Assembly: GCA_030789695.1 (NCBI GenBank) | Contig: CM061142.1 | Location: 42,889,375 to 42,953,374 of the forward strand | DNA from: Scilla litardierei | Lineage: Eukaryota; Streptophyta; Magnoliopsida; Asparagales; Asparagaceae | Direction: 5' to 3' | DNA: 64,000 bases | In this document: piece by piece, positions 52,387-63,135 of the stretch | How the letters are laid out: each line of letters starts with the position of its first letter | How positions within the stretch are numbered: the stretch's first letter is position 1 | Made by a program: the position numbers and the translations under genes | The notes under the pieces: model-generated | Told to the model about the DNA's origin: nothing | The model's input: only the letters and a program-made list of their open reading frames with translations | The model's database searches: none

Positions 52387-55300
52387 TCACGTGTCCGGAA
52401 ACAAAAGTGGGTAGCGCTCTCGCATCTCATCCTCCATCTCCCAAGTAGACTCTCCTGGCGAGCCATGTCGCCACATCACACTCACAAGATTGACAACCTT
52501 GTTCCGGAGTGACTTCTGACGCCTATCCAAAATTAGCACGGGCTGCTGATCATACGTCATATCAGGGCGAACGTTAATCTCCGAGAAATCCACAGCATGA
52601 GATAGATCGCTGATGTATCGACGAAGCTGCGACACATGGAAAACATTGTGAACTCCTTCCAAAGATGGCGGCAAGGCTAAGCGGTAGGCTACCTCGCCAA
52701 CTCTCTCCAGAATGTCAAACGATCCAACGTATCACGGGCTCAACTTCCCTCGCTTCCCAAAGCGAATCACTCCACGATTCGGGGAAATCTTCAGAAACAC
52801 ATGGTCGCCCGGCTGAAACTCCAAAGGACGGCGTTTAGCATCCGCCCAATGCTTAAAACGGTCCTGAGCAATCCTCAGCCTCTCCCGAATGTTCCTGACA
52901 ACATCCGCAGCCTCCACAATCATCTCAGGTCCCAACAGCTCCCGATCACCAATGTCATCCCAACTCAATGGCGATCGACACTTCCTCCCATACAGCGCGG
53001 CGAAAGGCGCCATGCCAATACTCGCCTGGAAGCTGTTGTTGTAAGAGAACTCCACCAGATGTAGATGGTCCTCCCACGAACCCTTGAAATCCAACATGCA
53101 CGCCCTCAGCATGTCCTCCAAGATCTGAATCATCCTCTCGGACTGGCCATCTGTCTGCGGATGGTACGCCGTGCTGAAACTCAGACGCGTACCCAAACTC
53201 TTCTGTAAACTCTGCCAGAACTGAGATGTGAACCTCGTGTCTCTGTCCGACACGATACTCACAGGGACTCCGTGAAGTCGTACGATCTCCTGCACGATTC
53301 ACGTTACATCACTATTTAAACTAGGAAAAGGAAGTAGAAACGGAGAGTAAAAGAATTTACCTCCATGTATCTCCTCACTAGCGCCTCAGTGGATTGTCCT
53401 ACTCGGAATGGAATAAAGTGCGCGGATTTGGTCAATCGATCTACGATCACCCAAATCGCATCATTTTGCTTCGGATTCCGAGGCAGTCCAGTCACAAAGT
53501 CCATAGTGATGTGTTGCCATTTCCACTCTGGAATCGGAAGCGGTTGTAGCAACCCTGTCGTACGCTGATGCTCCACCTTTACCTGCTGGCAAACCAAACA
53601 CTTGGCTACACTCCGAGCCACGCTCCTCTTCATGCCATGCCACCAATAGTTCAGACGGAGGTCCTTGTACATCTTGGTGCCACCATGATGCACAGAATAC
53701 GGCGAACTGTGTGCCTCCACCAACAACTCCTCTCTGATATCTCCAGCTGGCACACACAACCTGGCTCCAAATCTCAACGAACCATCCTCATGAATCAAGA
53801 AGTCAGTCCGCAGACCGGCTTCCACATGCTCCCGAATCTTCACCAGCTTCGGATCTCCAGCCTGGCCAGCCTTGATTCTATCCACGATCGTTGACTGTAT
53901 CTGCATACACATCAATGAAGAAGCTTCTCCAGGAAGAACGATCTCAACACCAGACCCGCAAAAATCCTGCTGCAATCTCCACTGCGAAGTCAACAACATC
54001 ACCGCTGGAAGCCTACTCAGCGCATCAGGAACCACATTCACCTTGCCATGGTGATACTGCAAATCAATCTCATAATCCGCCATGAGCTCCAACCATCGAC
54101 GCTGTCGCATGTTGAGCTCCTTCTGAGTAAAAATATACTTCAAGCTTTTGTGATCGGTGAAGATCTTCACTTTCTCACTCAGCAGGAAGTGCCTCCAAAT
54201 CTTGAGCACAAACACGACTACGGCCAACTCCAAGTTGTGCGTCGGGTAATTCTTCTCATGAGTCTTGAGCTGATGCGGGGCATATGCCACAACATGCCCG
54301 TGCTGATGCAACACACAACCGAGACCCTTGCCAGAAGCATTGCAAAAGATCTCAAATCCTCCACTGCGAACATGCACAACAAGAACAGGGGCAGTAGTCA
54401 ATCTCTCCCTCAGAACACCAAAGGCATTCTGACAATCACCCGACCAAACAAAAGGTACATCCTTTCGCGTCAATCTGGTCATCGGCTCAGCAATACAGGA
54501 AAAGTCCTTAATGAAGCGCCGATAGTAACCAGCAAGCCCAAGAAAACTCTGGATCTCAGACACTGACTGCGGAACATGCCACTCTCTGATGGCCTTGATC
54601 TTCTCGGGATCCACTGAAATACCATCTCCAGACACCACATGCCCCAGAAAAGCAACTCTGTCCAGCCAAAACTCGCACTTCGAAAACTTAGCATACAAAC
54701 GATGCTTCCTCAAAATCTCCAACACTGTCCTCAAGTGCGAGGCATGCTCCTCCTCCGACTTTGAATAGATCAGAATGTCGTCAATGAAGATAACGACAAA
54801 CTTATCTAAAAAGTCATAGAAGATCAGATTCATCAGGTTCATGAAAACTGCGGGTGCATTGGTTACACCGAAGGGCATAACCACAAACTCGTAGTGTCCA
54901 TACTTCGTCCTGAACGCTGTCTTCGGAAAATTTTACTTCTTCACCTTCAGCTGATGATAACCACTCCTCAAATCCAACTTCGAGAATACTCTCGATCCTC
55001 CAAGCTGATCAAAAATGTCATCGATACGAGGCAAGGGATATCGATTCTTCACGGTCACCGCATTCAACTCCTGATAGTCCACGCACATACGACGCGAACC
55101 ATCCTTCTTCTTCACCAGCAAGACTGGTGCTCCCCACAGAGACACACTGGGATGAATGAAACCCTTCTGAAGAAGCTCATCCAGCTGCTTCCGCAATTCC
55201 TCCAACTCAGCTGGTGCCATATGATAGGGCGCTTTCGAAATCGGCTGCGCTCCCGGAATAAGATCAATCAAAAACTCGAGAGCTCGATCGGGTGGCAGCC

Positions 55301-55780
55301 CAGACATCTCCTCGGGGAAGACGTCATCGAAGTCCCGCACTACAGCAGGCCTCTCCTGCTCCATCTGCATAGCCACAAACTCCACCGGTCTAGCCCGGAA
55401 TCTGACAGGGCCAAGCGTACTGCTACCCCGGCTGAACTCAAATACTGGATGTCCGGGAATCTCGAACACCACCTTCTTCCTCCGACAGTCAATCGTAGCA
55501 TAGAAGCTCACAAGCCAATCCATCCTAAGGACCGCATCATAGTTGATGATGTCGTGGACAATGAAGTCAGCGTAAAGCTCATGTCCACAGACCACCAACG
55601 AGCAAGAATTGCAACCACGATGCACCGAGATCACGCCATTTCCTGTGACGATATTCCAACTCTTGGGAAGAGGGGACGTCGACAAGGAATGCTTCTCCAC
55701 GAAGCTCCGAGAAATAATGGACATCGATGCACCAGAGTCAAAGAGGACTCGTGCAGGAAATGTGCAAACCAGAATCACAC
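52387..55780 (-). pseudogene. Element H pol: protease, RT, RNase H, integrase, chromodomain
   Basis: After the first predicted intron the frame reads [22 protein letters not shown] in two blocks: [11 protein letters not shown] and the protease motif DSGAS. The RT follows ([52 protein letters not shown]), then RNase H ([27 protein letters not shown]), the integrase zinc motif and core ([39 protein letters not shown]), GKLSP and a C-terminal chromodomain (PVLILDRRQKSLRNK, VMWRHGSPGESTWE). A TAA at 54933-54935 in the RT and a TGA at 52732-52734 after the integrase interrupt it. A 71-bp intron at 53290-53360 splits the integrase. The chromodomain may steer insertion into heterochromatin. Confidence 0.9.
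53290..53360 (-). other. Putative intron in H integrase (71 bp)
   Basis: In sense orientation ATGGAG|GTAAATTC ... CGTGCAG|GAGATCGTACG. The interval contains stops and a T/C-rich segment. Removing 71 bases joins the upstream frame (RRYME) to [16 protein letters not shown] exactly, matching the continuous sequence usual in this family. Confidence 0.7.
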
Positions 55781-55896
55781 CTAACAAGCAATCTAACAAT
55801 CAGATCCTATTCTAGCAAACAATCATATGCAAGCAACCAAACATAATCTAATAACTAAAACTAATGAAGGAAGGAAACAACTAGATTGAGGGTTAC
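55781..55896 (-). other. Putative intron between gag and protease in H (116 bp)
   Basis: In sense orientation ATCGCAG|GTAACC ... TTGCTTGTTAG|GTGTGATT. AT-rich and without coding similarity. Removal turns the frame at DEVIAG into VILVCTF without a break. Confidence 0.7.
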
Positions 55897-57025
55897 CTGC
55901 GATAACCTCATCCACTGCCTCGCTCTCCACAGCGGTCATCAGAAAAGCCTGCCTCCTCGGCTGCACGGCCCGCTGAAAAGCCTGCCTCTGCGGTACGAGA
56001 GCTGTTCCGCGACCAGCATGTACCGGTGCTCTCTGCTGCAACGGCTGAGCTGCAACAGGTGCCCTCCAAGGCTGCTTGATGCTCGGGCAATCCTTCAGAG
56101 TATGCGAAGCATCGCCGCAGACCAATCACTACCCCAAAAGTCTCCTGCACTGGTCCCTCACATGGCCCGCCTTGCCGCAATGGTTGCAAGTCTTCAGAAC
56201 AGGCCCACCTGGCCTCTTGAACTGCACCGGCTGATTAGGCTTGAAACCAGTCCTAACCACCGCTCTGGCCTGCTCCATAGGCCTCTTTCTAGCTCCAGCA
56301 ATATGTCCTCTCCTCTTGTTCAGGTTCAGCTCCTGCCTCCTCGCAGCTACCAGAACCTTCTGATAAGACTCCAGATCAGAGGAAGACACGAAACTCTGAA
56401 GCTCCAAAGCAAGTCCCTGCAGGAACCTCTGAGCCCTCTCGTCAGCATCCTGCACCATCTTCGGTGCGAACCGACTCAGCCTAGTGAACTCTTGGTGGTA
56501 CTGGTCCACCGTCAAGCTCCCTTGCTTCAGATCAATAAAACGCTGCAACATCTCCTTCCTGGCAGCCTTCGGGAAGAACTCCTCATCGAACCTGGACTTG
56601 AAAGTAGCCCAAGCTATCGGCTCCACCAGCATCTTCTCTTCCGCATCCCACCAGTTCCGAGCATTATCCTTGAGCTGCCTCTTCGCCAAATCAACCCATC
56701 CAGCCGGGCTGATCTTCGCCATCTTCAAATTATCCTCTATGTTTTGAATCCACTCATCGGCAGCTAGAGGACCCTCAGACCCATCAAAATAAGCAGGACC
56801 CACCTCCCGAAACTGCTTCGATCCTGGCTCGGAACGAGGGGCCTCCGAAACTGCCCGAGCAGCTCGAACAACTGGAGCATTCTGGACTTGCAGGAGCACG
56901 CCCTGCTGCACCTGCATCATCTGAAGCATCATCCGCATCATCTCCCCATTGGTGGGCTCCCGCTCAGGCTCTTCGTCATGAGGGGGCACACCACCACCAC
57001 CACGGGTATTCCGTCTTCCTGCCAT
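55897..57025 (-). pseudogene. Gag of element H
   Basis: ATG at 57025 (MAGRRNTRGGGGVPPHDEE). Residues about 75-230 form the retrotransposon Gag domain (DEWIQNIEDNLKMAKIS, WWDAEEKMLVEPIAWATFK, FIDLKQGSLTVDQYHQEF, FLQGLALELQSFVSS). Zinc knuckle CNHCGKAGHVRDQC near residue 283. Two adjacent stops, TAG and TGA at 56126-56131, then interrupt the frame. It continues with CGDASHTLKDC, a second knuckle whose first Cys has apparently become the TGA. The rest (QPLQQRAPV, RRQAFLMTA) leads in frame to the intron donor at 55896. Confidence 0.87.
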
Positions 57026-57169
57026 CTAATGACACAGAAAACGAAACAAATTAGACTCATAGCTTATGACTCGGATGTCGAACTTAGTTTATTGGACATT
57101 CTAATATTATTATCGTTATTCCGATAATCGCAGTTACAGAAGGGACCTGCATGGGCCACCAACAAAACC
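57026..57169 (-). other. Leader of H between 5' LTR and gag
   Basis: 144 bases. In sense orientation the LTR is followed by GGTTTTGTTGGTGGCCCATG; I do not recognise a standard PBS, and initiator-Met complementarity is absent. Confidence 0.6.
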
Positions 57170-57503
57170 TGTCACGCCCCGCTTCCCTAAAATGGAGGCG
57201 AGACGTGAGAAGGTCCGCTCAGGCGTGGAGCTGTGAAGCTGCAGCCTGATAAGCGTCACTATATCATATGCAAGTCCCTGTAAGCACGAACGAAACAAAG
57301 ATAATAACACAAGAGAGACAGAAATAAAATCTCAAATCTCATAATTGTCCAAACATTAAAATTAAGTTCCACATCCAGAAAAGCCACCAGGCTAAAAGAA
57401 GGAGTCTAGGCCCAAAACATGGCCAACAAAAGCCAACACGGAACAAGGTATTGGTGCTACGCACCGACAACTAAAGCAGTCTAAACAACAACACAAACAG
57501 TCT

Positions 57504-57611
57504 CTACGACTGATCTCCCGTGTCCACGAAGTCCTCGTCGAACACAGGCTCAGGCTCGGCGTCCGCAAACACCTCGTCCTCAACAACGAACTCTGGCCCA
57601 GGATCTAACAT
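57504..57611 (-). CDS. 35-residue acidic ORF in H 5' LTR
   Basis: Same ORF as at 50387-50494, with one visible amino-acid difference (Glu to Gly at residue 5, GAG to GGG). Open over its full length. Confidence 0.5.
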   Translation of the reverse strand: MLDPGPEFVVEDEVFADAEPEPVFDEDFVDTGDQS

Positions 57612-58774
57612 GCGACACCCAAAAGAGAAAGGGGCACATGTCAGCAAGTCTAAAAATACTTGAGCAAGGAAACTGACAGTAAACTAACAACCTAGCAGTT
57701 ATAATAAGATGCAATGACATGGCAGTTAAGTATGTTGCAACAGTTAAAAGAAGAGACAAGTACGCACGATGTAGCAAAAGCTACCAAGTCACTAATCACG
57801 AATCACTTATCACTATTTCCAGTTTGTGCTCAGAGTTTCCGTCTTTTGGCTGAAGTGGCTGTACGGGCTCACTTCTACGCTCAAGACCGTTTAACCATAC
57901 CCCTCCATGTGTATCGAGCGTTGGGATTAGCAACACACTATGCTCGCTTCTGGATCACGAGCCAGGAAGTGTATTTGGCATAGGGGTGCACCTAGCCTAA
58001 TCACTGTGTAGGAGTCAAAATCCTACTTGCCTCAGCTTACATTTTAGAGTAGCGTGTGCTACACAATCACGATGAACAATCAATGTATGCAATGACATGA
58101 ACAGATATTCGCGTACCGTTAATTGAAATTAAACATGACATGCAAGCATGATGAGGGTGACGGATCTAGCTTCGTTGTCAAGCTAGATCAAAGGGCGTCT
58201 AGGCAGCTATCCTTTCACTGCCCAGTCTCTTTTACGCTAAAACAAGTAAATGGCCTAAGGACATGGCCTAAAACCCTAAGTGGCAAGTTTCACTTGCTTG
58301 ATACCAAGGATGACGATCAACGAGGAACGTCACAAAATGTTAAACTACGGAGATGGGATCGCTGCCATGGCAAAACAATATCAGAACTAGGGTTTAACAA
58401 AAATCACAAGGTGGGTTATGAGAATATTAAAGGATCGATTTACTACCTGTATCGTAGCGGAAGAACGATGCCGAGCAAGCACGGCAACAGAAGAACGATC
58501 CGGAGAACTATGGTTCAGATCTGGAAATGGCGAGGAAATTCTGGAGAAATGGGCTTTTGGGGTTCGCCGACGGCCTAAAGGAAGGTGGCCGGCCTAATGA
58601 GGGTGTGAAGGGCTCCGGGGATGAAGGAGAAGAGCTAGGGGAAGGTTTGGGAAGATCAGAGGTCAAGGGGGAAAGGAAATGGCCAAGAGAAGTGAAAGAA
58701 AGAAAAGAAAACGATTGGGGGTTTAAATAGGAAAAGTTGCGGCGGCTGCCCGAAACCTAGGGTTTCGGGGTCAA

Positions 58775-59192
58775 TTAGTCGGTCAAAGAAGGGTTGTTGA
58801 CCGACTAGTTCAAGAACTAGTCGGTCGGTAGACCAACTGCGACCGACTAACACCAAACAGTAACTAAGGTCGTCAAAATGGTCAAAGAACTAGTCGGTTA
58901 AAGAACAATGGCTGACCGACTAGTTTGCAACCTAGTCGGTCGAAAAACGTTCTTAGACCGACTAACGATAAACAGTAACTTAGGTAAAATTAATCAAAGG
59001 AACTAGTCGGTCTGAGAGCAAGATCTGACCGACTAGTTTCACATCTAGTCGGTCGGTGGTTGTTCTTAGACCGACTAAGAGTAAACAGTAACTCCTAAAT
59101 TTTCGATTTAATGAAACTTGTCGGTTCCAGAAGAGTTCCTGACCGACTAGATTGGAATTTAGTCTGTTGGTCCTCCTTCTTGAACCAACTAA
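58775..59192 (-). promoter_or_regulatory. Palindrome array in H 5' LTR
   Basis: Same four-hairpin array as 51660-52078; one half-site has decayed (TTAGTCTGTT near 59159). Confidence 0.82.
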
Positions 59193-59454
59193 AGTGCACG
59201 AAAAGTCTCGAATCGAAGCGCGAAGCTCCGCGAAGATTCCTACGGCTTCTAAGATCAACCTATCTCTAAGATATGAGCGATATGAAGCTCGTCACGAATG
59301 ACTTACTCCAAACTCGACGATCTAAGGAAGAAGCTAGAAAATCACGACGAAACGAACGAAACGAAGACGGAAAATCACACATAAGGGGGAAATCCACCAA
59401 AACACATATAATATAGATAATCCAAATATATGAAAAACCAGTCGTTACAGGACT

Positions 59455-59986
59455 CTTCTACAAAAATGGAATATCCTCTACATTTGATGGTTATGCTGAT
59501 GCAAGTTATCTGTCTGATCCACACAATGCAAAATCACAGACTGGGTATGTGTTTACCTATGGAGGGACAGCCATTTCGTGGAGATCCATCAAGCAAACCT
59601 TGACGGTGACCTCATCCAATCACTCTGAGATCATTGCCATCCATGAAGCAAGCAGAGAATGCGTATAGTTACGCTCAGTTTTCCACCACATCCTGTCAAC
59701 TAACGGACTGAAGACTAGAGATCTCGAACCCATTACAATGTTCGAGGACAATGCTGTTTGCATAGCTCAGCTACGAGATGGCTACATCAAAGGCGACAGA
59801 ATAAAGCACATTTCACCAAAGTTCTTCTGGACGCACGAGCTACAGAGAGATGGCAAGATCGACGTCAGACAAGTGCAATCATGTGAAAATTTGGCAGACT
59901 TGTTCACTAAAGCCCATCCTACTACCACTTTTAGGAAGCTTGTACAGAAGATTGGAATGAGACGCCTAAGAAATCTAAAAGCTTGA
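59455..59986 (+). pseudogene. Element F pol, segment 3 (RNase H end)
   Basis: Continues after H: LFYKNGISSTFDGYADASYLSD-like start, GGTAISWRSIKQTL, SSNHSEIIAIHEASREC, a TAG near 59667, then MFEDNAVCIAQL, KHISPKFFWTHE and the C-terminal LFTKAHP, with a stop at 59984-59986. Confidence 0.85.
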
Positions 59987-60201
59987 GAGCTTGTACAGAT
60001 CAGGGAGAGTTAGGGAGAGTTTGTACTCTTTTTCCTTAACTATGGTTTTTTCCACAGGGTTTTCCATAGCTAAAGGTTTTAACGAGGCAAATCTCACCAA
60101 CTCAGGATCCTGAAGTATCCACCCCATGTGAGACTCTTCCATGCTCAGAATCCTGAAGTATTCACGAGCAGAGTCCACACCTATGGCTGGATAAGGGGGA
60201 G
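59987..60201 (+). other. 3' UTR and polypurine tract of F
   Basis: Mirror of 1-173 in A. Ends GGATAAGGGGGAGTG directly before the 3' LTR (PPT about 60191-60201). Confidence 0.75.
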
Positions 60202-60346
60202 TGTTGTGAACGGATACGAACGTGAGTCGGTTGAGATTACAGATATCTTAGAGATACATCATATATTTGTATCTTATCTTATAACTCTCCTATCATGCCT
60301 ATAAATAAAGGGCTGGGGGCTCCTCCACAGTAGTTGATTCATAACA
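60202..60346 (+). repeat. 3' LTR of element F (145 bp)
   Basis: TGTTGTGAACGG...TTGATTCATAACA, followed by AGCCC. Differs from the 5' copy by about 15 substitutions and several small indels. Confidence 0.9.
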
Positions 60347-60351
60347 AGCCC

Positions 60352-60717
60352 AATATTTTATCTTTTCTTTGTGTATATTACATTTGAACATTTTTTTGAA
60401 TTGCCTTGTCGACTAGGACAATGTTATGCTGCTGATATATAAAGAGGTTGACAGAAGAATGCACAACATTTATTTTTGATAAAAGAAAGGTTGAGAATAG
60501 TGTTTGGAAAAACCAAAAAACATCAACATATGGATCACTGACATGGCTAAATTCAATGAGATCTGATCACATGGATTGATGACGTGGTAGAAATCCCATC
60601 CACTCAGTACAACATAAATTAGCACAGCTAGATCCCATCCAAAAAATTTGAATCACCACTTGTTTCATAGAAAACTTTAACACATTGCACTCACATTAAC
60701 TCTCACTCGTCAAAAAC

Positions 60718-60752
<35 letters not shown>

Positions 60753-61024
60753 CTCTCATCCATGTGGCAAACCCCCCATTGTTCTTTTCAATTGTGAAGT
60801 GGAATATTATATGTCCCAAAATTTTGGATGGGGAAATAATTTTTGTGGAAACAAAGATTTTAAATGAATTGTGCCATGAACTTGGTGCACGGAGCAAAAA
60901 CAACCCCAAACGAACAAACCAGCGGTGTACGCGCGAAACCAGAAAGGAACAAAAAGCGTGGGTGTGTGTGTCGGCAGCATCGAGGGTAAAAGAAGAGCAA
61001 GCACGCAAAAATGGATGCGAAAAG
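60352..61024. other. Flanking sequence between F and the solo LTR
   Basis: 673 bp without a recognisable gene. A CT microsatellite lies at about 60721-60749. Ends in AAAAG (61020-61024), duplicated after the solo LTR. Confidence 0.6.
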
Positions 61025-63097
61025 TGTTGGTAGCAACGATCTATGAACTTCGTGTTTGATGATAACAAACGGTGTGTGTTAAGTGTGTTTCAGGAAAGGC
61101 GAAACGATAATCTTCTTAATAGTTGGAGTAATTGCTAATCATATAGCAAGGTGCATGGAGAAGAGGTGGTGTGCACAAAGTTATTTGGACTTGGTCAATA
61201 TTGTGAGAGATGGAGACACGTATAATCAAAGTGGGATTTGATCAAATCAATTAAAGATCTTTTGCTCCTATCTTTTTCCAATTCAAATCCCACATCCATT
61301 GCAATCACCCTCCTATATAATCTCCTATTAAATATCAACCCTAGGAGATGCTCCATTGGCCTACATTGCCGAAAACCCCTAAGCCAAAAATCTACCACCC
61401 AAATAACAAAGCCGCAACCTGGGGGGATCAAGCAGCAAACTTCTTATTTTTTAAGCACAAGTTCCAAGCTTTTAGCCTTTAAGTCTTCCACCTGCAACAT
61501 AATTTCGGACGGCACATTGATAAAAAAAATTGGAGGTTTGCATGAAGAGAGAATGGAAGGGAAGTAGGGTTGCAAGTAACTTGATATATATTTCTTTTCC
61601 CACTGATATGCTTTGACGTGTGCTTTCTTTTTACAGGGACAGAGAAAAAAAAGGGCCTAGATTTTCACAAAGGCAGCCGCACAAAATTATAGGAGAAGAG
61701 CCGAAATTTCTTTGATGGCAGGTTCATAAAAGCCTAGCTCATCAATATTTTTTAAAGGGGGTCTTCATTGTTTTTGGCCTGGGGAATTTCGATGCACAGG
61801 AGAATTGGAGAGGCCGCACAAATAATTGAAGGGGGACGTCAAAAATCTCAAGAGAGCACATTGTTCTAAGAGGAAGGCTGCCGAACAATTTTTTAAGCCA
61901 TTTTGTTGTTTAGTGATTTGCATCAAATTTCAAAGAGCAGACCTTTTTATTCCCTCAAGAGATTTCATAAGCACAGGCCGAATTATCCCCTCTTCCTTTT
62001 GAAAATCCCAAAGCAAGGTGCCGCACATCAAGAGCTCTCTTCTATGGAGAAACTCGGAAAGCACATGTCGCATCTCCCGTGGAAAATCTCAAAAGGCCTT
62101 GGTTTTTTTTAAATCCTTTTTCTTTGAATTCCTTCGAAGCACAGGCACATTGTTTTTTCCACACAAAATTGAGAACACCAAGCTGCACCTTGGAAAAATA
62201 GAATACAGGCCGAAACATGTTGATTTTATTTTCATTCCCTTTGAAAAATCAAATCACAGGGCCGGCCACTAATCTCACTTTGTTTTGTTTCTTTTTTAAC
62301 AGAGCCGTGAGTCGAGATCCAATCAAAAACGAATAATCTTCATCTCTCCAACCAAAAAAAGAAGAGCTGCACTTTGCCTATTTATTATTGAGAGGTACCT
62401 TTTTTGTGTGCAGATTGTTTTGAAAGGCACCGGCAGCCGAAAGAAATTTGGGGGAGCTTTCATCTTGAGCATATTTTTCTGAGGTGCCGCAAGCTTTGAT
62501 TTTTGGTGACGTCCTGCAAGTTTCAATATCTGGCAAGGTGCCGCAGGTTTCAATCTTTGGTGGAGTGCACAAGTTTCATCAAGAGGGAAGCCGAACTATT
62601 GAGGGGACATCAGAGACTACTAGTTGTCAGATTGATCTGACCTGCGCCTATTGACAGAGACGACTACGATACACAAACTGAGCATTTCTGAACTCTAGTA
62701 TTATTTATTTTGTGTAGTAGTAGCGATCTTTGTAGGGGAAACGTTTTTACCATCTGTGTTATTTTTGGGACCTGACGACTTGGGAGTCGTCACGGAGGGA
62801 GAGCATCTGACTAGATTGATAGTGTAGAGCACGTGGTGTGCGTACAAGCTAGGTGAGAGTAGATTTGGGATCTTGACTCATTGTAGCTGTACAGGTTTAT
62901 ATATCTATCTAGTATTTGCTTTCGGGGGCTGGAGTAGGTCGTGGGCACGACCGAACCAGGGTATATCTGTGCGTACTTTGTGATTGCTTTCTTTTTTACC
63001 CTCTCTGTGCTTATAACTGCGTGTGGTTGTTCGTGGGTTGCACGAATATTTTTTATAGCCTATTCACCCCCCTCTAGGCTACGATCCAGATCCAACA
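61025..63097 (+). mobile_element. Solo LTR, Sirevirus-like (2073 bp)
   Basis: TGTTGGTAGCAACG...GATCCAACA with AAAAG at 61020-61024 and 63098-63102. The start (GTTTGATGATAACAAACGG) and the end (CTATTCACCCCCCTCTAGG) are typical of Sirevirus LTRs. TATA region CCTATATAATC near 61310. Repeated phrases such as GGTGCCGCA...TTTC occur at about 62480-62560. No internal region, so it is a solo LTR. It lacks the CCGACTAG array. Confidence 0.85.
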
Positions 63098-63135
63098 AAA
63101 AGGACCATAATGCAAAAGGGAAAGGATGTGGTTTT

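Larger units (their letters stand above)
50053..59449 (-). mobile_element. Element H: Ty3/gypsy chromovirus (Tekay-like)
   Basis: 9397 bp, TGTCACGCCC...AGTCGTTACA with GGACT at 50048-50052 and 59450-59454. Minus orientation: 5' LTR 57170-59449, gag, pro-RT-RNaseH-integrase, chromodomain, PPT, 3' LTR 50053-52339. The pol order and a C-terminal chromodomain identify a chromovirus; the domain sequence looks closest to Tekay/Del. Two frame-restoring introns are predicted. Four visible stops make it non-functional as read. LTRs differ by about 1-2 percent by eye. Confidence 0.93.
57170..59449 (-). repeat. 5' LTR of element H (2280 bp)
   Basis: Right copy, colinear with 50053-52339, with scattered substitutions and small indels. 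Adjacent to GGACT at 59450. Confidence 0.93.
40201..60346 (+). mobile_element. Element F: Ty1/copia retrotransposon carrying G and H
   Basis: Same family as A, on the plus strand. LTRs 40201-40335 and 60202-60346, AGCCC at 40196-40200 and 60347-60351. About 7 kb of its own sequence. LTRs differ at roughly one base in ten, so this is an old insertion. Gag and pol are degenerate, and pol is cut by G (at 44177) and H (at 50052). Confidence 0.93.

Noticed and set aside
54894..56767. Long plus-strand ORFs of about 290 codons opposite H gag and pol
   Set aside because: Shadows of the coding strand; the minus strand has clear Gag and RT motifs.
60347..61024. Host gene between F and the solo LTR
   Set aside because: Only short ORFs, no splice-consistent coding pattern, and no recognisable protein similarity.
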